Positions 1 to 7,401 of a DNA stretch of 23,604 nucleotides are shown here, in pieces. Position numbers and translations under genes: made by a program. Below the pieces are notes generated by a model. The model saw only the letters and a program-made list of their open reading frames with translations, ran no database searches and had not been told where the DNA came from. Positions within the stretch are counted from its first letter, which is position 1. Every line of letters begins with the position of its first letter. The stretch comes from a virus: positions 1-23,604 of IMG/VR virus record IMGVR_UViG_3300045425_000030. The stretch is one strand, 5' to 3'.

Positions 1-1439
1 TTTGTGCATTGATCGTTCAGCTTCATCAGGATGTCGAAAACTTCGTTCAGAAACGGACTGCGACCACCGGCGTTCTTAATCGAAGCGAAGTAGCGATTGA
101 TCTCATCGATCTGGAATAGACTGCTTGGATGCTCATGGATCGCAGTAACGAGAGCTGCGCCCGAAGCGGGATTCTCAGCAGCCAAGTAATCCTGCATCGC
201 CGCCACACTAAATATCTCCCGGCAGCATTTCCTAGACCAATCTTTTCCACTTCCTGATTCGGCCAACCCGATCATGTAGATGTTCGTCCTAAGCCCGCTC
301 TTATTTCGGATCTTGCGACCAGTGATTACGCCGATCATCGCCAACGCATTTGCAAGAGCCAGTTCCGGCCTCGGCCTCGGCGCGGTCGATACTGCGTAAT
401 CGACGAACAACTTAATTATTCCGGACGATTCAAATAGCATTTTTGGCATTGGAAACGGATCGCAATCGACGGTCTTCGGCTTTGGAGTTTCTGCTGTCCA
501 TGCCGCTTTTGGTTCAGCCGGCATGAAATCCGAAAAGTCCTCGACAGCTTTTTGTGCAAAACCCAAATCGAATAATCTAGCCGCCGCCCTCTTGTGATCG
601 CCAGCAAATGCAAGCGACGCAAACGCATGGAAGATATTGATCGAATCGCCGCTTGGAAAATTCGGATCGCTCAACGAGAAGCTAGTAAGTTGGTAATTTC
701 CTTGCTTCGATTTCTTGCCGAGATAACCAGAGCATTGGCTACCTGTCGATTTGTTTGGCCGGTCGAACTCGTAGTATTCGCCAACATTGCGAGTCGCGTA
801 GCCGTTCTTGTGCAGCTCGTTAATCATCGCCAGAAGTCCCAACGGCGATGAATTAAACTCTTGCCCGCTTCGATCGCCAGAGTCGTTAGATACTGCCTTG
901 GCGGTGAATTGCTTATCAGACATTTCAATCAGTCGATCCAATATGATCTTTGGTATCTCAACCAACTCAGCATCTTCGTTTAGCTCATAGATGCCTGGAT
1001 GTGTGTCGTGTGCCGAGTTTGCCGCTACGACTTGCTTCCCCTTCTTCGATAGGAAGTCGATCGCTGGATGCGTTTTCTTTTGAGTCCTTTTCAGCTCAAC
1101 GCCAGGCGGTTTTAGGAAATAGTAATGCCGTCCACCGCTTGGCGTTTGGACAATCGCCTTGCAGCAATCATCGAGAGATAGCCCATTCTCAGCATCGAAC
1201 TTTGCAAGCGACTCTAATCCATTTTCCGCTTCGCTGTGCATGTCAACGTCGATAACCAAATGCACATCATCGAGCGCCCAACCGTACTTGTTGAACTCGT
1301 TCCCTTTGTTTAGCTTCTGCTCAACTTCGTCGTATGGTAGGTTGAGGTCAGGCCAACCTTTGATTGGCGGGAACTTCGAGCCAACTGGTATCTGGTGGAC
1401 TCTAAGCTTATTACGCTTATAGAAGTCGTGGATTTTCAT
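1..1439 (-). CDS. Prim-pol and P-loop (primase-helicase-like) replication protein, C-terminus cut by window edge
   Basis: This gene starts at the ATG at 1439, and 479 codons are visible before it leaves the window without a stop. The N-terminal part looks like a bifunctional primase/polymerase (prim-pol) domain: the acidic DVD motif is at about residues 64-66, SGGRHYYF at 101-108, and the third acidic region AIDFLS at about 126-131, followed by a VVAANSAHDTHPGIY segment typical of the fold. After a linker, a P-loop AESGSGK sits at about 393-399 and a Walker B-like FQIDEI at about 442-447, suggesting a DUF3987- or helicase-like motor. The P-loop is followed by Asp instead of the usual Ser/Thr, which is unusual. 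Known prim-pol/helicase fusions prime and unwind DNA at phage origins. The start overlaps the stop of the upstream gene (ATGA), implying translational coupling. The domain calls are by motif, and the motor subfamily is uncertain. Confidence 0.85.
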   Translation of the reverse strand, partial: MKIHDFYKRNKLRVHQIPVGSKFPPIKGWPDLNLPYDEVEQKLNKGNEFNKYGWALDDVHLVIDVDMHSEAENGLESLAKFDAENGLSLDDCCKAIVQTPSGGRHYYFLKPPGVELKRTQKKTHPAIDFLSKKGKQVVAANSAHDTHPGIYELNEDAELVEIPKIILDRLIEMSDKQFTAKAVSNDSGDRSGQEFNSSPLGLLAMINELHKNGYATRNVGEYYEFDRPNKSTGSQCSGYLGKKSKQGNYQLTSFSLSDPNFPSGDSINIFHAFASLAFAGDHKRAAARLFDLGFAQKAVEDFSDFMPAEPKAAWTAETPKPKTVDCDPFPMPKMLFESSGIIKLFVDYAVSTAPRPRPELALANALAMIGVITGRKIRNKSGLRTNIYMIGLAESGSGKDWSRKCCREIFSVAAMQDYLAAENPASGAALVTAIHEHPSSLFQIDEINRYFASIKNAGGRSPFLNEVFDILMKLNDQCT

Positions 1440-2119
1440 GCCCACGATTCCTTGCGGGTTAAGTTGAAATTGCTAGTCACGCATCTAAGTATCGCTTTGC
1501 TCTTATGGAAATCTTGCCAGTCTTTTTTTAGTTTTGGATCGCTTATATTCCAATTCAATCCATCATCGAATACATCGAATGATTCTTCTTTAAAGAATTC
1601 CTTTTGTATTCTTTGAAACGGCCAAGGATCATTGTGGTCAACATGGCATTCGTTTTTTTTCATCACATCGCCGGTTGCCTCGCAGATCGCATTATCCAAA
1701 AAACAAAAGTAGTTTTCTTTGTACGCAATGACTTGATCTGCAATAGCAATCCTCTTTGCTCTATTAATCCTGTCTGATCGTACCTGCTCTGCTGTTTTTC
1801 CAAATTCACCAAAACCGAAAAGGCATTCAGTCCTATCGACTCGGACCGCATAGAATCCCCAGTGCGGTAATCCAATTTCAGGCGGCACGTAACCAACTTT
1901 AATAGCTGATAGACCTGGGCCTATGATCCAATTCGATCCAACTAATTGAGTTATCATGTCAGCAATAAAAGCAGCATCGTTGCCACTCAATAAAAAAAAC
2001 ATGTCTGGTCTTGGCTCAATGCCTGTAGTAGCTGTTTGTTTTATTTTTCGGCAGTGGTCTTGAACCGATTTAATCGAAGTAAATCCAATTCCGTTTATTA
2101 AGTATTTTGCTGTTTTCAA
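1436..2119 (-). CDS. DCL/DUF3223-like protein with C-terminal HNH-like motif
   Basis: A 227-residue protein. The first 125 residues (INGIGFTS near the start, then WGFYAVRVDRTECLFGF) resemble the DCL/DUF3223 domain found in chloroplast-development and bacterial/phage proteins. The C-terminal part has C146-E-x-T-G, CHVDH at 158-162 and a conserved HK at 205-206, a layout like a degenerate HNH zinc fold. A nuclease role is inference. Translation appears to begin at a TTG (2119-2117) that overlaps the helicase stop as TTGA; a strong GAGGAG Shine-Dalgarno lies 8 nt upstream, which decides the start. By eye the gene is clearly richer in A and T than its neighbours, hinting at separate acquisition. 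It sits between two replication genes, so it could be a replication accessory factor or cargo endonuclease. Confidence 0.75.
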   Translation of the reverse strand: MKTAKYLINGIGFTSIKSVQDHCRKIKQTATTGIEPRPDMFFLLSGNDAAFIADMITQLVGSNWIIGPGLSAIKVGYVPPEIGLPHWGFYAVRVDRTECLFGFGEFGKTAEQVRSDRINRAKRIAIADQVIAYKENYFCFLDNAICEATGDVMKKNECHVDHNDPWPFQRIQKEFFKEESFDVFDDGLNWNISDPKLKKDWQDFHKSKAILRCVTSNFNLTRKESWA

Positions 2120-3786
2120 AATGGCATCTCCTCATCTGCGTAAACATCCTGAACAAACTCAAACTCTTCCGGCATATCAAATAAATCATGCTTGATAATC
2201 CGCCACCAGCGTCCTTCACGCCTAGCTGTGATCGACTTAGTTTTCGCCAACGCTCCTTGGTTCGCTAACTCGACCGCTTCCGCTATCGTACTCGGTGCCT
2301 GAGTCGTTGATCGCTTCGACCACCACTCGATAGCCTTGTTCCGCGCAAAACCAAAACCATGCTCCAAGCAAACCCACTCAGAAATCATTTCAGTATCAAC
2401 CAAATTTCCTTCGTCGTCTTCCACCTGGACCGAGTAATCAACTCGGAACGTCGGCGGCGCATCGGGAGCGTTCTTCTTTTCGTGCAGTGCGTAGCGTTCG
2501 TGAGTCACTTCAAAATGGATTGGAAAGCTAAGTATCGCAGCATCTGCTGGAGTTTCTTCGTGTGATATCTCTGGCTTCGGGAATTCGAATCCGCAAGTGC
2601 AGACCCGCATCGCAGCATGAACTAGCTCTCTGCATCCAGGACATCGTTTTTGCGGAGCCTGTTGCTCGCTGTTCGATTTCGCTCGGACGTTGAAATCGAT
2701 TGCGTCTATCGGCCCGTGCCTCACTACGTTATTGCCGAAATCAAGAATCAGACAATCATCTTTGGACAAATCGGTACGCAGCCCTCGACCGCATATCTGA
2801 GCGAACAGCCCAGGGCTTGCAGTCGCTCGCAAGATTGCAATCAAGTCGATGCACGGCGCATCAAAGCCAGTCGTGAGTACATCGCAGTTCGTCAGCCATC
2901 GCAATTGCCGATTTTTGAATCGGTTCAGCAATGACATCCTTTCCATGGGTGTCGTTTCGCCGACTATATTTCCGCACTCTTCGCCCGTGAGCTTCGATAT
3001 CTCTTGTGCGACGTGCCGACTGTGATCCACGCCAGCACAGAAGATAAGTATGCTATGCCTGCCATAAGATCGATCGACAATCTCTTCGCAGGCCCGCGAT
3101 ATGATATCGTTATCATCGAATAGCCGAACCATTTCATCGGCTTTGAATTCGCCTCCCCTGATCTTCAATTTGCTTGTGTCAGCGTCGCGGATCGATACCG
3201 TCGAAGTAACAGGACAGAGAAAGCCATCGTCGATTAGCGGTCTAATGCCAGCCTCGTAGGTCACCCCTTGAAAAAACGATTCCTTCGAACCGTATAATTT
3301 GCCCGAGTCCGTTCGGTACGGAGTCGCAGTCAGTCCGACTATCTTGAGGTTCGGATTTAATGCACCGAGAGAGTCTAGGAACTGCCGATACATGCCGTCG
3401 CCATCATCAGGTAAGAGATGCACTTCGTCGATTATTACGAGTTGCCTACGGCCCAAGTCCGCAGCCTTCGAGTAAATCGATTGGATACCACCAACGATGA
3501 TATCTTCGTTGATCTGCTTGCGATTAAGGCCAGCCGAGTACAGCCCAACAGGGACGGAACAAAATCGTTTAATCTTGTCGTGATTCTGCTCGATCAATTC
3601 TTTCCTATGTTGCAAAACAACGACTCGACCACCGTATTTTTGAACTGCATCCATAGCCATCGAAGCAATGACCAAGCTCTTGCCAGATCCGGTTGGTAGG
3701 ACGATTAACGGATTGCCACCGCCAGGCGTTTTTAATTGACGCCAGGCGGCAGCTATCGCTTCGTTTTGGTATCCACGCAATTCCAT
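2116..3786 (-). CDS. Superfamily 2 DNA helicase with C-terminal zinc-binding motif
   Basis: A 556-residue protein from the ATG at 3786. Motifs appear in order: RGYQNEA (Q-motif-like, 4-10), PTGSGKS (Walker A, 31-37), DEVH (120-123), GLTATPYRTD (motif III, 151-160), TTGFDAP (307-312 region) and QICGRGLRTD (motif VI, 331-340). These identify an SF2 DEAD/DEAH-type helicase of the UvrB/RecQ-like phage group. After the motor, CPGC...CTC (C383, C386, C397, C399) likely binds zinc. It probably unwinds DNA during phage replication or recombination. The open frame extends upstream to 3906, but that stretch overlaps the SSB-like gene by 115 nt and its residues look non-native. The ATG at 3786 lies 4 nt after the upstream stop and directly precedes the helicase fold, so it is preferred. 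Confidence 0.92.
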   Translation of the reverse strand: MELRGYQNEAIAAAWRQLKTPGGGNPLIVLPTGSGKSLVIASMAMDAVQKYGGRVVVLQHRKELIEQNHDKIKRFCSVPVGLYSAGLNRKQINEDIIVGGIQSIYSKAADLGRRQLVIIDEVHLLPDDGDGMYRQFLDSLGALNPNLKIVGLTATPYRTDSGKLYGSKESFFQGVTYEAGIRPLIDDGFLCPVTSTVSIRDADTSKLKIRGGEFKADEMVRLFDDNDIISRACEEIVDRSYGRHSILIFCAGVDHSRHVAQEISKLTGEECGNIVGETTPMERMSLLNRFKNRQLRWLTNCDVLTTGFDAPCIDLIAILRATASPGLFAQICGRGLRTDLSKDDCLILDFGNNVVRHGPIDAIDFNVRAKSNSEQQAPQKRCPGCRELVHAAMRVCTCGFEFPKPEISHEETPADAAILSFPIHFEVTHERYALHEKKNAPDAPPTFRVDYSVQVEDDEGNLVDTEMISEWVCLEHGFGFARNKAIEWWSKRSTTQAPSTIAEAVELANQGALAKTKSITARREGRWWRIIKHDLFDMPEEFEFVQDVYADEEMPF

Positions 3787-3790
3787 TGCA

Positions 3791-4270
3791 TCAAGCCCAG
3801 GGGTTATCGCCAGCGGCATGCACAATCGGGGACTCCATCGCGGCAGCCGCAGCCGATGGCATTGGTGTAAACTTCGTGACGTTGTTCTGCATCCCGTATT
3901 CGCCATTTTCCTTGACGTTCAGCCGGATCAATAATGGGACTCCATGCAGCTCAGTCGAGTCCTTTGGCGTGCCAACGCCGACGGCCCTGCACAGTTCTGA
4001 CAACTGCCCTTTTGCAATCTTGATCGCCATCTTCTTTTTCTCGTCTGTTTGCGCAAGCCACAGATTGAGATTCGTAAAAATGTGCTGGTTCTGAAATTCA
4101 CCTCGAATGATTTGAAAGTCCATTTTCAAATAGCTTCCGCTATCGTCCTTCGTTTGCTTTTTTTCGGTTGCAACTAGTACCGCTGGATAGTCACCAGCCG
4201 GTAAAGCGTTATTCTCTTTTTGGTTCTCTTTCGCAGTCGAATCGAAACCGTTATCACCAAAACTTGCCAT
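3791..4270 (-). CDS. DUF669-family phage SSB-like protein
   Basis: A 159-residue protein matching the DUF669 family in length and pattern: an N-terminal LPAGDYPAVLVATEKKQTK strand pair, YLKMDFQIIRGEFQNQHIF in the core, and a helix followed by GVPLLIRLNVKENGEYG. The C-terminus ends in DNPWA, similar to the tail that phage and bacterial SSB proteins use to recruit partners. Family members are thought to bind single-stranded DNA and are typically encoded beside a Sak4-type ATPase, as here. A Shine-Dalgarno AAGGTG precedes the ATG at a suitable distance. The helicase gene follows after 4 nt. Single-strand binding is inferred from family and context. Confidence 0.85.
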   Translation of the reverse strand: MASFGDNGFDSTAKENQKENNALPAGDYPAVLVATEKKQTKDDSGSYLKMDFQIIRGEFQNQHIFTNLNLWLAQTDEKKKMAIKIAKGQLSELCRAVGVGTPKDSTELHGVPLLIRLNVKENGEYGMQNNVTKFTPMPSAAAAAMESPIVHAAGDNPWA

Positions 4271-4300
4271 TGTAAAACACCTTTTTTAAGTGAACTGAAA

Positions 4301-5152
4301 CTAGAACGGAGCGACATAATCAACCATCAACATATTTCCAGTAGCATCGCCAATCTTCGAAGATCCATCGATTACTATCGATTCAATGTCGCCTTTTTTG
4401 ATCGAAGCATAGTGAGCCTTGACGAACGCAAAGTACGCAGGCCACGACAGTGAAATCTCGGAAGGCATACCGCTAACGCGATTCTTCGCGTAAGCGTAAG
4501 GAGTCTCGGACGTTCGCACGGTAACCTCTTTGCCGCCCGATGCACGGCCCCGAGTCTTCTTGATTCCGTCCTCGATCTGTGCAACGTAGACCTTGAATTG
4601 CGCAAACAAAACTTCGTCGCACCACTCTTGCAAAACCATGCTCGCATGATTCGCCAGGTCAGGTGCGTACTTGTCATAGCCGTCTTGATCCGCAGGTTTA
4701 ATCTTCTCGATCTTCGCATGCGAAATCAGAATGATCGACATACCACGTTGACGTTGTAGGTTGCCGAGAACGTCAACGATTGCGGCCCATTTAGTAATTG
4801 CTCTTGCATTGCCTTTTCCAAATCCGCCACCGACTTCTGCTAGCGATTCCGCACCGCTCTTTTCGCAAAGATCCTTATTGATAGCCTGCTCCAACCAGTC
4901 GATCGTATCGACTACGCATGTCTGATATTCATGCGGTTCCTTTAGCAGCCAATGCAAGCAATACATTACCTCGTCTAGTGTTCGAAGTTGTTGCGACTTG
5001 TCGCAATCAATGTCGTTGACTCCGTCTTCCAAGTTGACAAAAAAAGGCTTTGGTGCTTGGCTTGCCCACGTGCTTTTGCCGCATCCGTGCACACCGTACA
5101 ACAGGATTCTGCGTGGCCTCGCTTTAATTCCCCTGACAATATTTATTTGCAT
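4301..5152 (-). CDS. Sak4-like phage recombination ATPase (AAA_24, RecA fold)
   Basis: A 283-residue P-loop ATPase. Walker A GVHGCGKST is at residues 20-28, and Walker B TCVVDTID at about 78-85, followed by the GGGFGKGN segment and ILISHAK typical of Sak4-like phage nucleotide-binding proteins. Such proteins work with a single-strand annealing or SSB partner in phage recombination and replication, and a DUF669 gene follows directly. The frame is open upstream to 5230, but the ATG at 5152 has a GAGGG Shine-Dalgarno about 8 nt upstream. The residues before it correspond to a strongly structured leader (5172-5254), so the shorter start is chosen. Translation may be controlled by that leader structure. 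Confidence 0.88.
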   Translation of the reverse strand: MQINIVRGIKARPRRILLYGVHGCGKSTWASQAPKPFFVNLEDGVNDIDCDKSQQLRTLDEVMYCLHWLLKEPHEYQTCVVDTIDWLEQAINKDLCEKSGAESLAEVGGGFGKGNARAITKWAAIVDVLGNLQRQRGMSIILISHAKIEKIKPADQDGYDKYAPDLANHASMVLQEWCDEVLFAQFKVYVAQIEDGIKKTRGRASGGKEVTVRTSETPYAYAKNRVSGMPSEISLSWPAYFAFVKAHYASIKKGDIESIVIDGSSKIGDATGNMLMVDYVAPF

Positions 5153-5171
5153 ATTTCTACCCTCAATGAAA

Positions 5172-5297
5172 CCCAGTCCTGCGCTGCGAAGTCGGTGCCA
5201 AGGAATGGCAAGACACGCAGGACTGGGCAATGTAGTTTTGTTTTCCGACTTCGCTTTTCGGTTGACGCAATCTATCGCAGCGATAATGGCGCGTCAA
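5172..5297 (-). promoter_or_regulatory. Structured 5' leader RNA of the Sak4-like ATPase gene (interleaved inverted repeats)
   Basis: The gap between the exonuclease stop and the ATPase start is almost fully self-complementary. The first hairpin pairs 5291-5297 with 5262-5268 (7 bp), with an inner 5-bp stem 5281-5285/5273-5277. Then come two interleaved perfect stems: 5245-5254 with 5186-5195 (10 bp), and 5216-5227 with 5172-5183 (12 bp). In transcript order they run a-b-a'-b', the topology of a pseudoknot or of two competing folds. A 5-bp hairpin, TGCCA/TGGCA (5206-5210/5196-5200), sits between b and a'. The last stem ends 19 nt before the start codon. No known RNA class was recognised. Confidence 0.75.
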
Positions 5298-6091
5298 GCA
5301 TTTACTAAAATGCTGCTTCCTTTTTCTTCATCTACCAACCTTTGCGCCAATGCAAACGTCATCCTTAAATCGTTTTGCAAATACGCCATTGCTTGGTCTC
5401 GTGTCTCAGGATTAAAATACAAATCCGAAAACTGCGAGCCGTCTATTCCTTCTGGTTTCTTACCGATTCCACACGCTCTGCAAATAGCATCGAGCGAGCC
5501 GCTTGGATTGTGTTTGCCAAATCCCCATAGCTTGCGCAGATCGATGAAAATCGAGTCGAGATACCGACGATTTTCAATCAATGTCTCAGGCGGCTTGAAT
5601 CCTGAAATTATCGACCTCTGGCAAAGAAAGGGAATGTCAAAGTCATCCGAGTTGAATCCGACCATATCAATTCGACGATTGCGGCACGACTCGTACAGAT
5701 CCCAAAACTTGCAAATCAAAGTAAGTTCATCTGAGTTCGGGTCGTCGATGCAGTCAGCAAATGTGATACCGTTAATGTCGGTAAAGCCAATCGCCACCAC
5801 TCGGCCCGTCATCGCAGACAACGCCGCTTTGTTCTTGTGTTGTTGCCAGTAGACAGACTCCGCTGCTACTAAATCGCCTGCATAGTTGCAGACGGATTCC
5901 TCGTGCTGAATGCGAGCCTCATCAATCTTTGCATCGATCTTTGTTTGGTCTTTAAGGTTGCCAACCTTGATTGACTTCGCATCAAAAAAACCAGGATGCG
6001 GAACCGTAGCCGGATCGAATGGAGGCAAAATTTCTTGCAAACAATTCATCGGTAGCGGTCCTGTTTCAATATCGAACGCTATGTAGCACAT
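5294..6091 (-). CDS. DnaQ/PolB-like 3'-5' exonuclease
   Basis: A 265-residue protein of the RNase H-like exonuclease fold. Exo I FDIETG lies at residues 6-11, Exo II VGFNSDDFDIPFL at about 153-165, and Exo III YLQNDLRMTFAL near 240-251. These supply the expected acidic metal ligands, and the length and order match the predicted PolB-like 3'-5' exonuclease domain found as a stand-alone gene in phages. It probably trims or proofreads DNA for the replication/recombination module that follows. No clear Shine-Dalgarno precedes the ATG at 6091. Instead an 8-bp inverted repeat (6102-6109/6130-6137) lies just upstream, so initiation may depend on structure or read-through. The stop lies inside the first stem of the structured leader downstream. 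Confidence 0.88.
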   Translation of the reverse strand: MCYIAFDIETGPLPMNCLQEILPPFDPATVPHPGFFDAKSIKVGNLKDQTKIDAKIDEARIQHEESVCNYAGDLVAAESVYWQQHKNKAALSAMTGRVVAIGFTDINGITFADCIDDPNSDELTLICKFWDLYESCRNRRIDMVGFNSDDFDIPFLCQRSIISGFKPPETLIENRRYLDSIFIDLRKLWGFGKHNPSGSLDAICRACGIGKKPEGIDGSQFSDLYFNPETRDQAMAYLQNDLRMTFALAQRLVDEEKGSSILVNA

Positions 6092-6206
6092 GTTATGTTT
6101 TCACACTTTCGCTAAACCACAGAAACTAAAAAGTGTGGCACTCTCTCCACCCGTCAAGCCTGCATCTTTTGCTGGTTAGCATCCCGGCTTTCTCGCTAAC
6201 TTTGGA
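6092..6206 (-). other. Intergenic segment with two hairpins
   Basis: No gene is visible in this 115-bp gap. It carries an inverted repeat GTTAGC/GCTAAC (6175-6180/6195-6200, 14-nt loop) and a perfect 8-bp repeat CACACTTT/AAAGTGTG (6102-6109/6130-6137, 20-nt loop). Neither is followed by a T-run on the minus strand, so they do not look like Rho-independent terminators. The second ends 10 nt before the exonuclease start codon and could affect its translation. Confidence 0.45.
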
Positions 6207-6461
6207 TCAATCCTTACTGCACCATTCATCTTCGAAAACGCGATCCCGATCTCGAATCTCACGATACCTTTCGCTGCAAATTTCAAGAACCTCGATAGAC
6301 CAAACTCGAGCATCGAGCCGCCGCTCAGACTTGCCCAGCACGTCCTCTATTGCTCTGCTCGACGTAATCTCTTTCGACGTTTCCAGCGCGATTACATTCG
6401 ATTCAATCAAGCCCGACGGGCTGCACAATCGACGTCGGAAAGTTACTCGGTATCTGCGCAT
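6207..6461 (-). CDS. Small charged protein of unknown function
   Basis: An 84-residue, highly charged protein rich in Arg and Glu, with a basic N-terminus (MRRYRVTFRRR) and a mostly helical-looking C-terminal half. I do not recognise a family. The start overlaps the end of csrA by 19 nt. A GAGGGG Shine-Dalgarno lying within the csrA coding end is 8 nt upstream of the ATG, which supports it as a real, translationally coupled gene. Its position directly after csrA could mean a related regulatory role, but nothing in the sequence shows this. Confidence 0.6.
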   Translation of the reverse strand: MRRYRVTFRRRLCSPSGLIESNVIALETSKEITSSRAIEDVLGKSERRLDARVWSIEVLEICSERYREIRDRDRVFEDEWCSKD

Positions 6462-6634
6462 GAGAGCATCCCCTCAACGTTGATCTGTGCCTGCACTTCG
6501 CCACGATGCACCGTGATGTTTTTGGAGGCATCGATGCCGATCCTGCATTTGTTGCCAGCGATCTCTAAAATTGTGATCGTTATGTTTCCGTCAATAACGA
6601 TCGTTTGAGTTTGTTTGCGACTGAGCACTAGCAT
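6443..6634 (-). CDS. csrA: CsrA-family RNA-binding translational regulator
   Basis: A 63-residue protein with the full CsrA pattern: MLVLSRKQTQTIVIDGNITI at the start, ILEIAGNKCRIGIDA in the middle and ITVHRGEVQ at residues 40-48, containing the Arg of the RNA-binding VHRxEV motif. CsrA dimers bind GGA motifs in mRNA leaders, usually over the Shine-Dalgarno, and repress or stabilise messages. Being inside a phage operon, it probably acts on phage and/or host messages. Its own Shine-Dalgarno (AAAGGAAA) lies between short complementary arms GTTTT and AAAAC, so the GGA could sit in a loop and allow autoregulation. The gene overlaps the upstream 111-residue gene by 44 nt and the downstream one by 19 nt. 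Confidence 0.95.
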   Translation of the reverse strand: MLVLSRKQTQTIVIDGNITITILEIAGNKCRIGIDASKNITVHRGEVQAQINVEGMLSCADTE

Positions 6635-6926
6635 GTTTTAATTTCCTTTCAAAACAACAAAAAACGTCATCATAAAACTCTGCGATAACATCGGCTAATT
6701 GGTCGTTGTTAAGATATTGCTGCCAAGACGACTCGCCTCCGTCAATGTCGTGTGACATCTCAACTAACGCATAGCGTAAGGATTTCTCCCAATTCATGTT
6801 TATGTCGAGTGACTCGCGCAGTTCGCCAACTTCAATGTGCGCTAAGGCTGGCTGCAACTCATTAAGCCAGCTCAAACAGGATTCCGCATCACCCTCGTAA
6901 TCACCTTTACACGACTTGATTTTCAT
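6591..6926 (-). CDS. Acidic protein of unknown function upstream of csrA
   Basis: A 111-residue acidic protein, predicted mostly helical, with WLNELQPALAHIEVGELRESL and FYDDVFCCFERKLKHA segments. No family is recognised. It ends 44 nt inside csrA, so the csrA ribosome-binding site is within its coding region and the two may be translationally coupled. The Shine-Dalgarno before its ATG is weak (GAG). A run of hairpins lies upstream (6927-7036). It resembles many small early phage genes, for which function cannot be read from sequence. Confidence 0.65.
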   Translation of the reverse strand: MKIKSCKGDYEGDAESCLSWLNELQPALAHIEVGELRESLDINMNWEKSLRYALVEMSHDIDGGESSWQQYLNNDQLADVIAEFYDDVFCCFERKLKHASAQSQTNSNDRY

Positions 6927-7036
6927 GATTTTACTCGTATGGACTTGGGACCATTCCCCGACATGGGGAGTGCATTAGGGCTTTCGCCCCCCTCTGCTTT
7001 GCCGCACTCGGCCTAATCCCACCGAGCCACTTCGTC
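6927..7036 (-). promoter_or_regulatory. Intergenic region with GNRA-type hairpin and adjacent stems
   Basis: This 110-bp gap holds several complementary elements on the minus strand. There is GGGC-GAAA-GCCC, a stem capped by a GNRA tetraloop. ATTAGG and CCTAAT flank that region and share two bases with the first stem. CTCGG/CCGAG is a 5-bp pair, and TCCCC/GGGGA a 5-bp stem with loop ATGTC near the start of the downstream gene. No T-run follows, so a simple terminator is unlikely. A structured leader is possible but unproven. Confidence 0.4.
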
Positions 7037-7360
7037 TTAGTATCGATCGCTAGGATCGGAGCCAGGAATCAATCGGCCATCGAGAGTCGATTCGACTTCC
7101 GACTCTACTGCGACTGCCTCGCAGTACGTCTTGCTCGTCCAAATAACCTCGGAGCCGATCGCAATTTGGCAACCAACATACTTCCAGTCAAATTTTTTGA
7201 TCGTTTCGGCCTGCGTTGCCGGATCGAGCAACCACGCGGCATGCGTGTCTGAAACGTTCTGCCACCAATTTTGGTTTTCTGGACTCCATCGCCAGCCGTC
7301 TTTTTTCAAAACTTCTTTGCGGGCTTTTGTGTTGCCGGTGACTCGTACTGTTTTTGACAT
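7037..7360 (-). CDS. Small protein with DUF5710-like motif
   Basis: A 107-residue protein starting MSKTVRVTGNTKARKEVLKK and continuing DGWRWSPENQNWW. This strand-helix-GxRWxxxxxxW pattern resembles the DUF5710-type module often joined to phage and plasmid DNA-processing proteins, where it is thought to bind nucleic acid. The remainder (KKFDWKYVGCQIAIGSEVIW) has no recognised family. The frame is open to a TTG at 7399, but that lies next to the predicted -10 box. The ATG at 7360 has a GGGAAA ribosome-binding site and begins the recognisable module, so it is preferred. It is the first gene after a candidate promoter/operator at 7402-7435. Confidence 0.65.
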   Translation of the reverse strand: MSKTVRVTGNTKARKEVLKKDGWRWSPENQNWWQNVSDTHAAWLLDPATQAETIKKFDWKYVGCQIAIGSEVIWTSKTYCEAVAVESEVESTLDGRLIPGSDPSDRY

Positions 7361-7401
7361 GATTGTTTCCCGTTTGCGTTGTGCGTCTGACTGATGCAAT
7401 A

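Noticed and set aside
3787-3906. N-terminal extension of the helicase by 40 residues
   Set aside because: It overlaps the SSB-like gene by 115 nt and contains Arg/Pro-rich residues unlike the family; the ATG at 3786 fits the fold and the gene spacing.
4998-5852. Plus-strand frame of 284 codons across the ATPase and exonuclease genes
   Set aside because: It covers two confidently identified minus-strand genes and their structured leader; no motifs.
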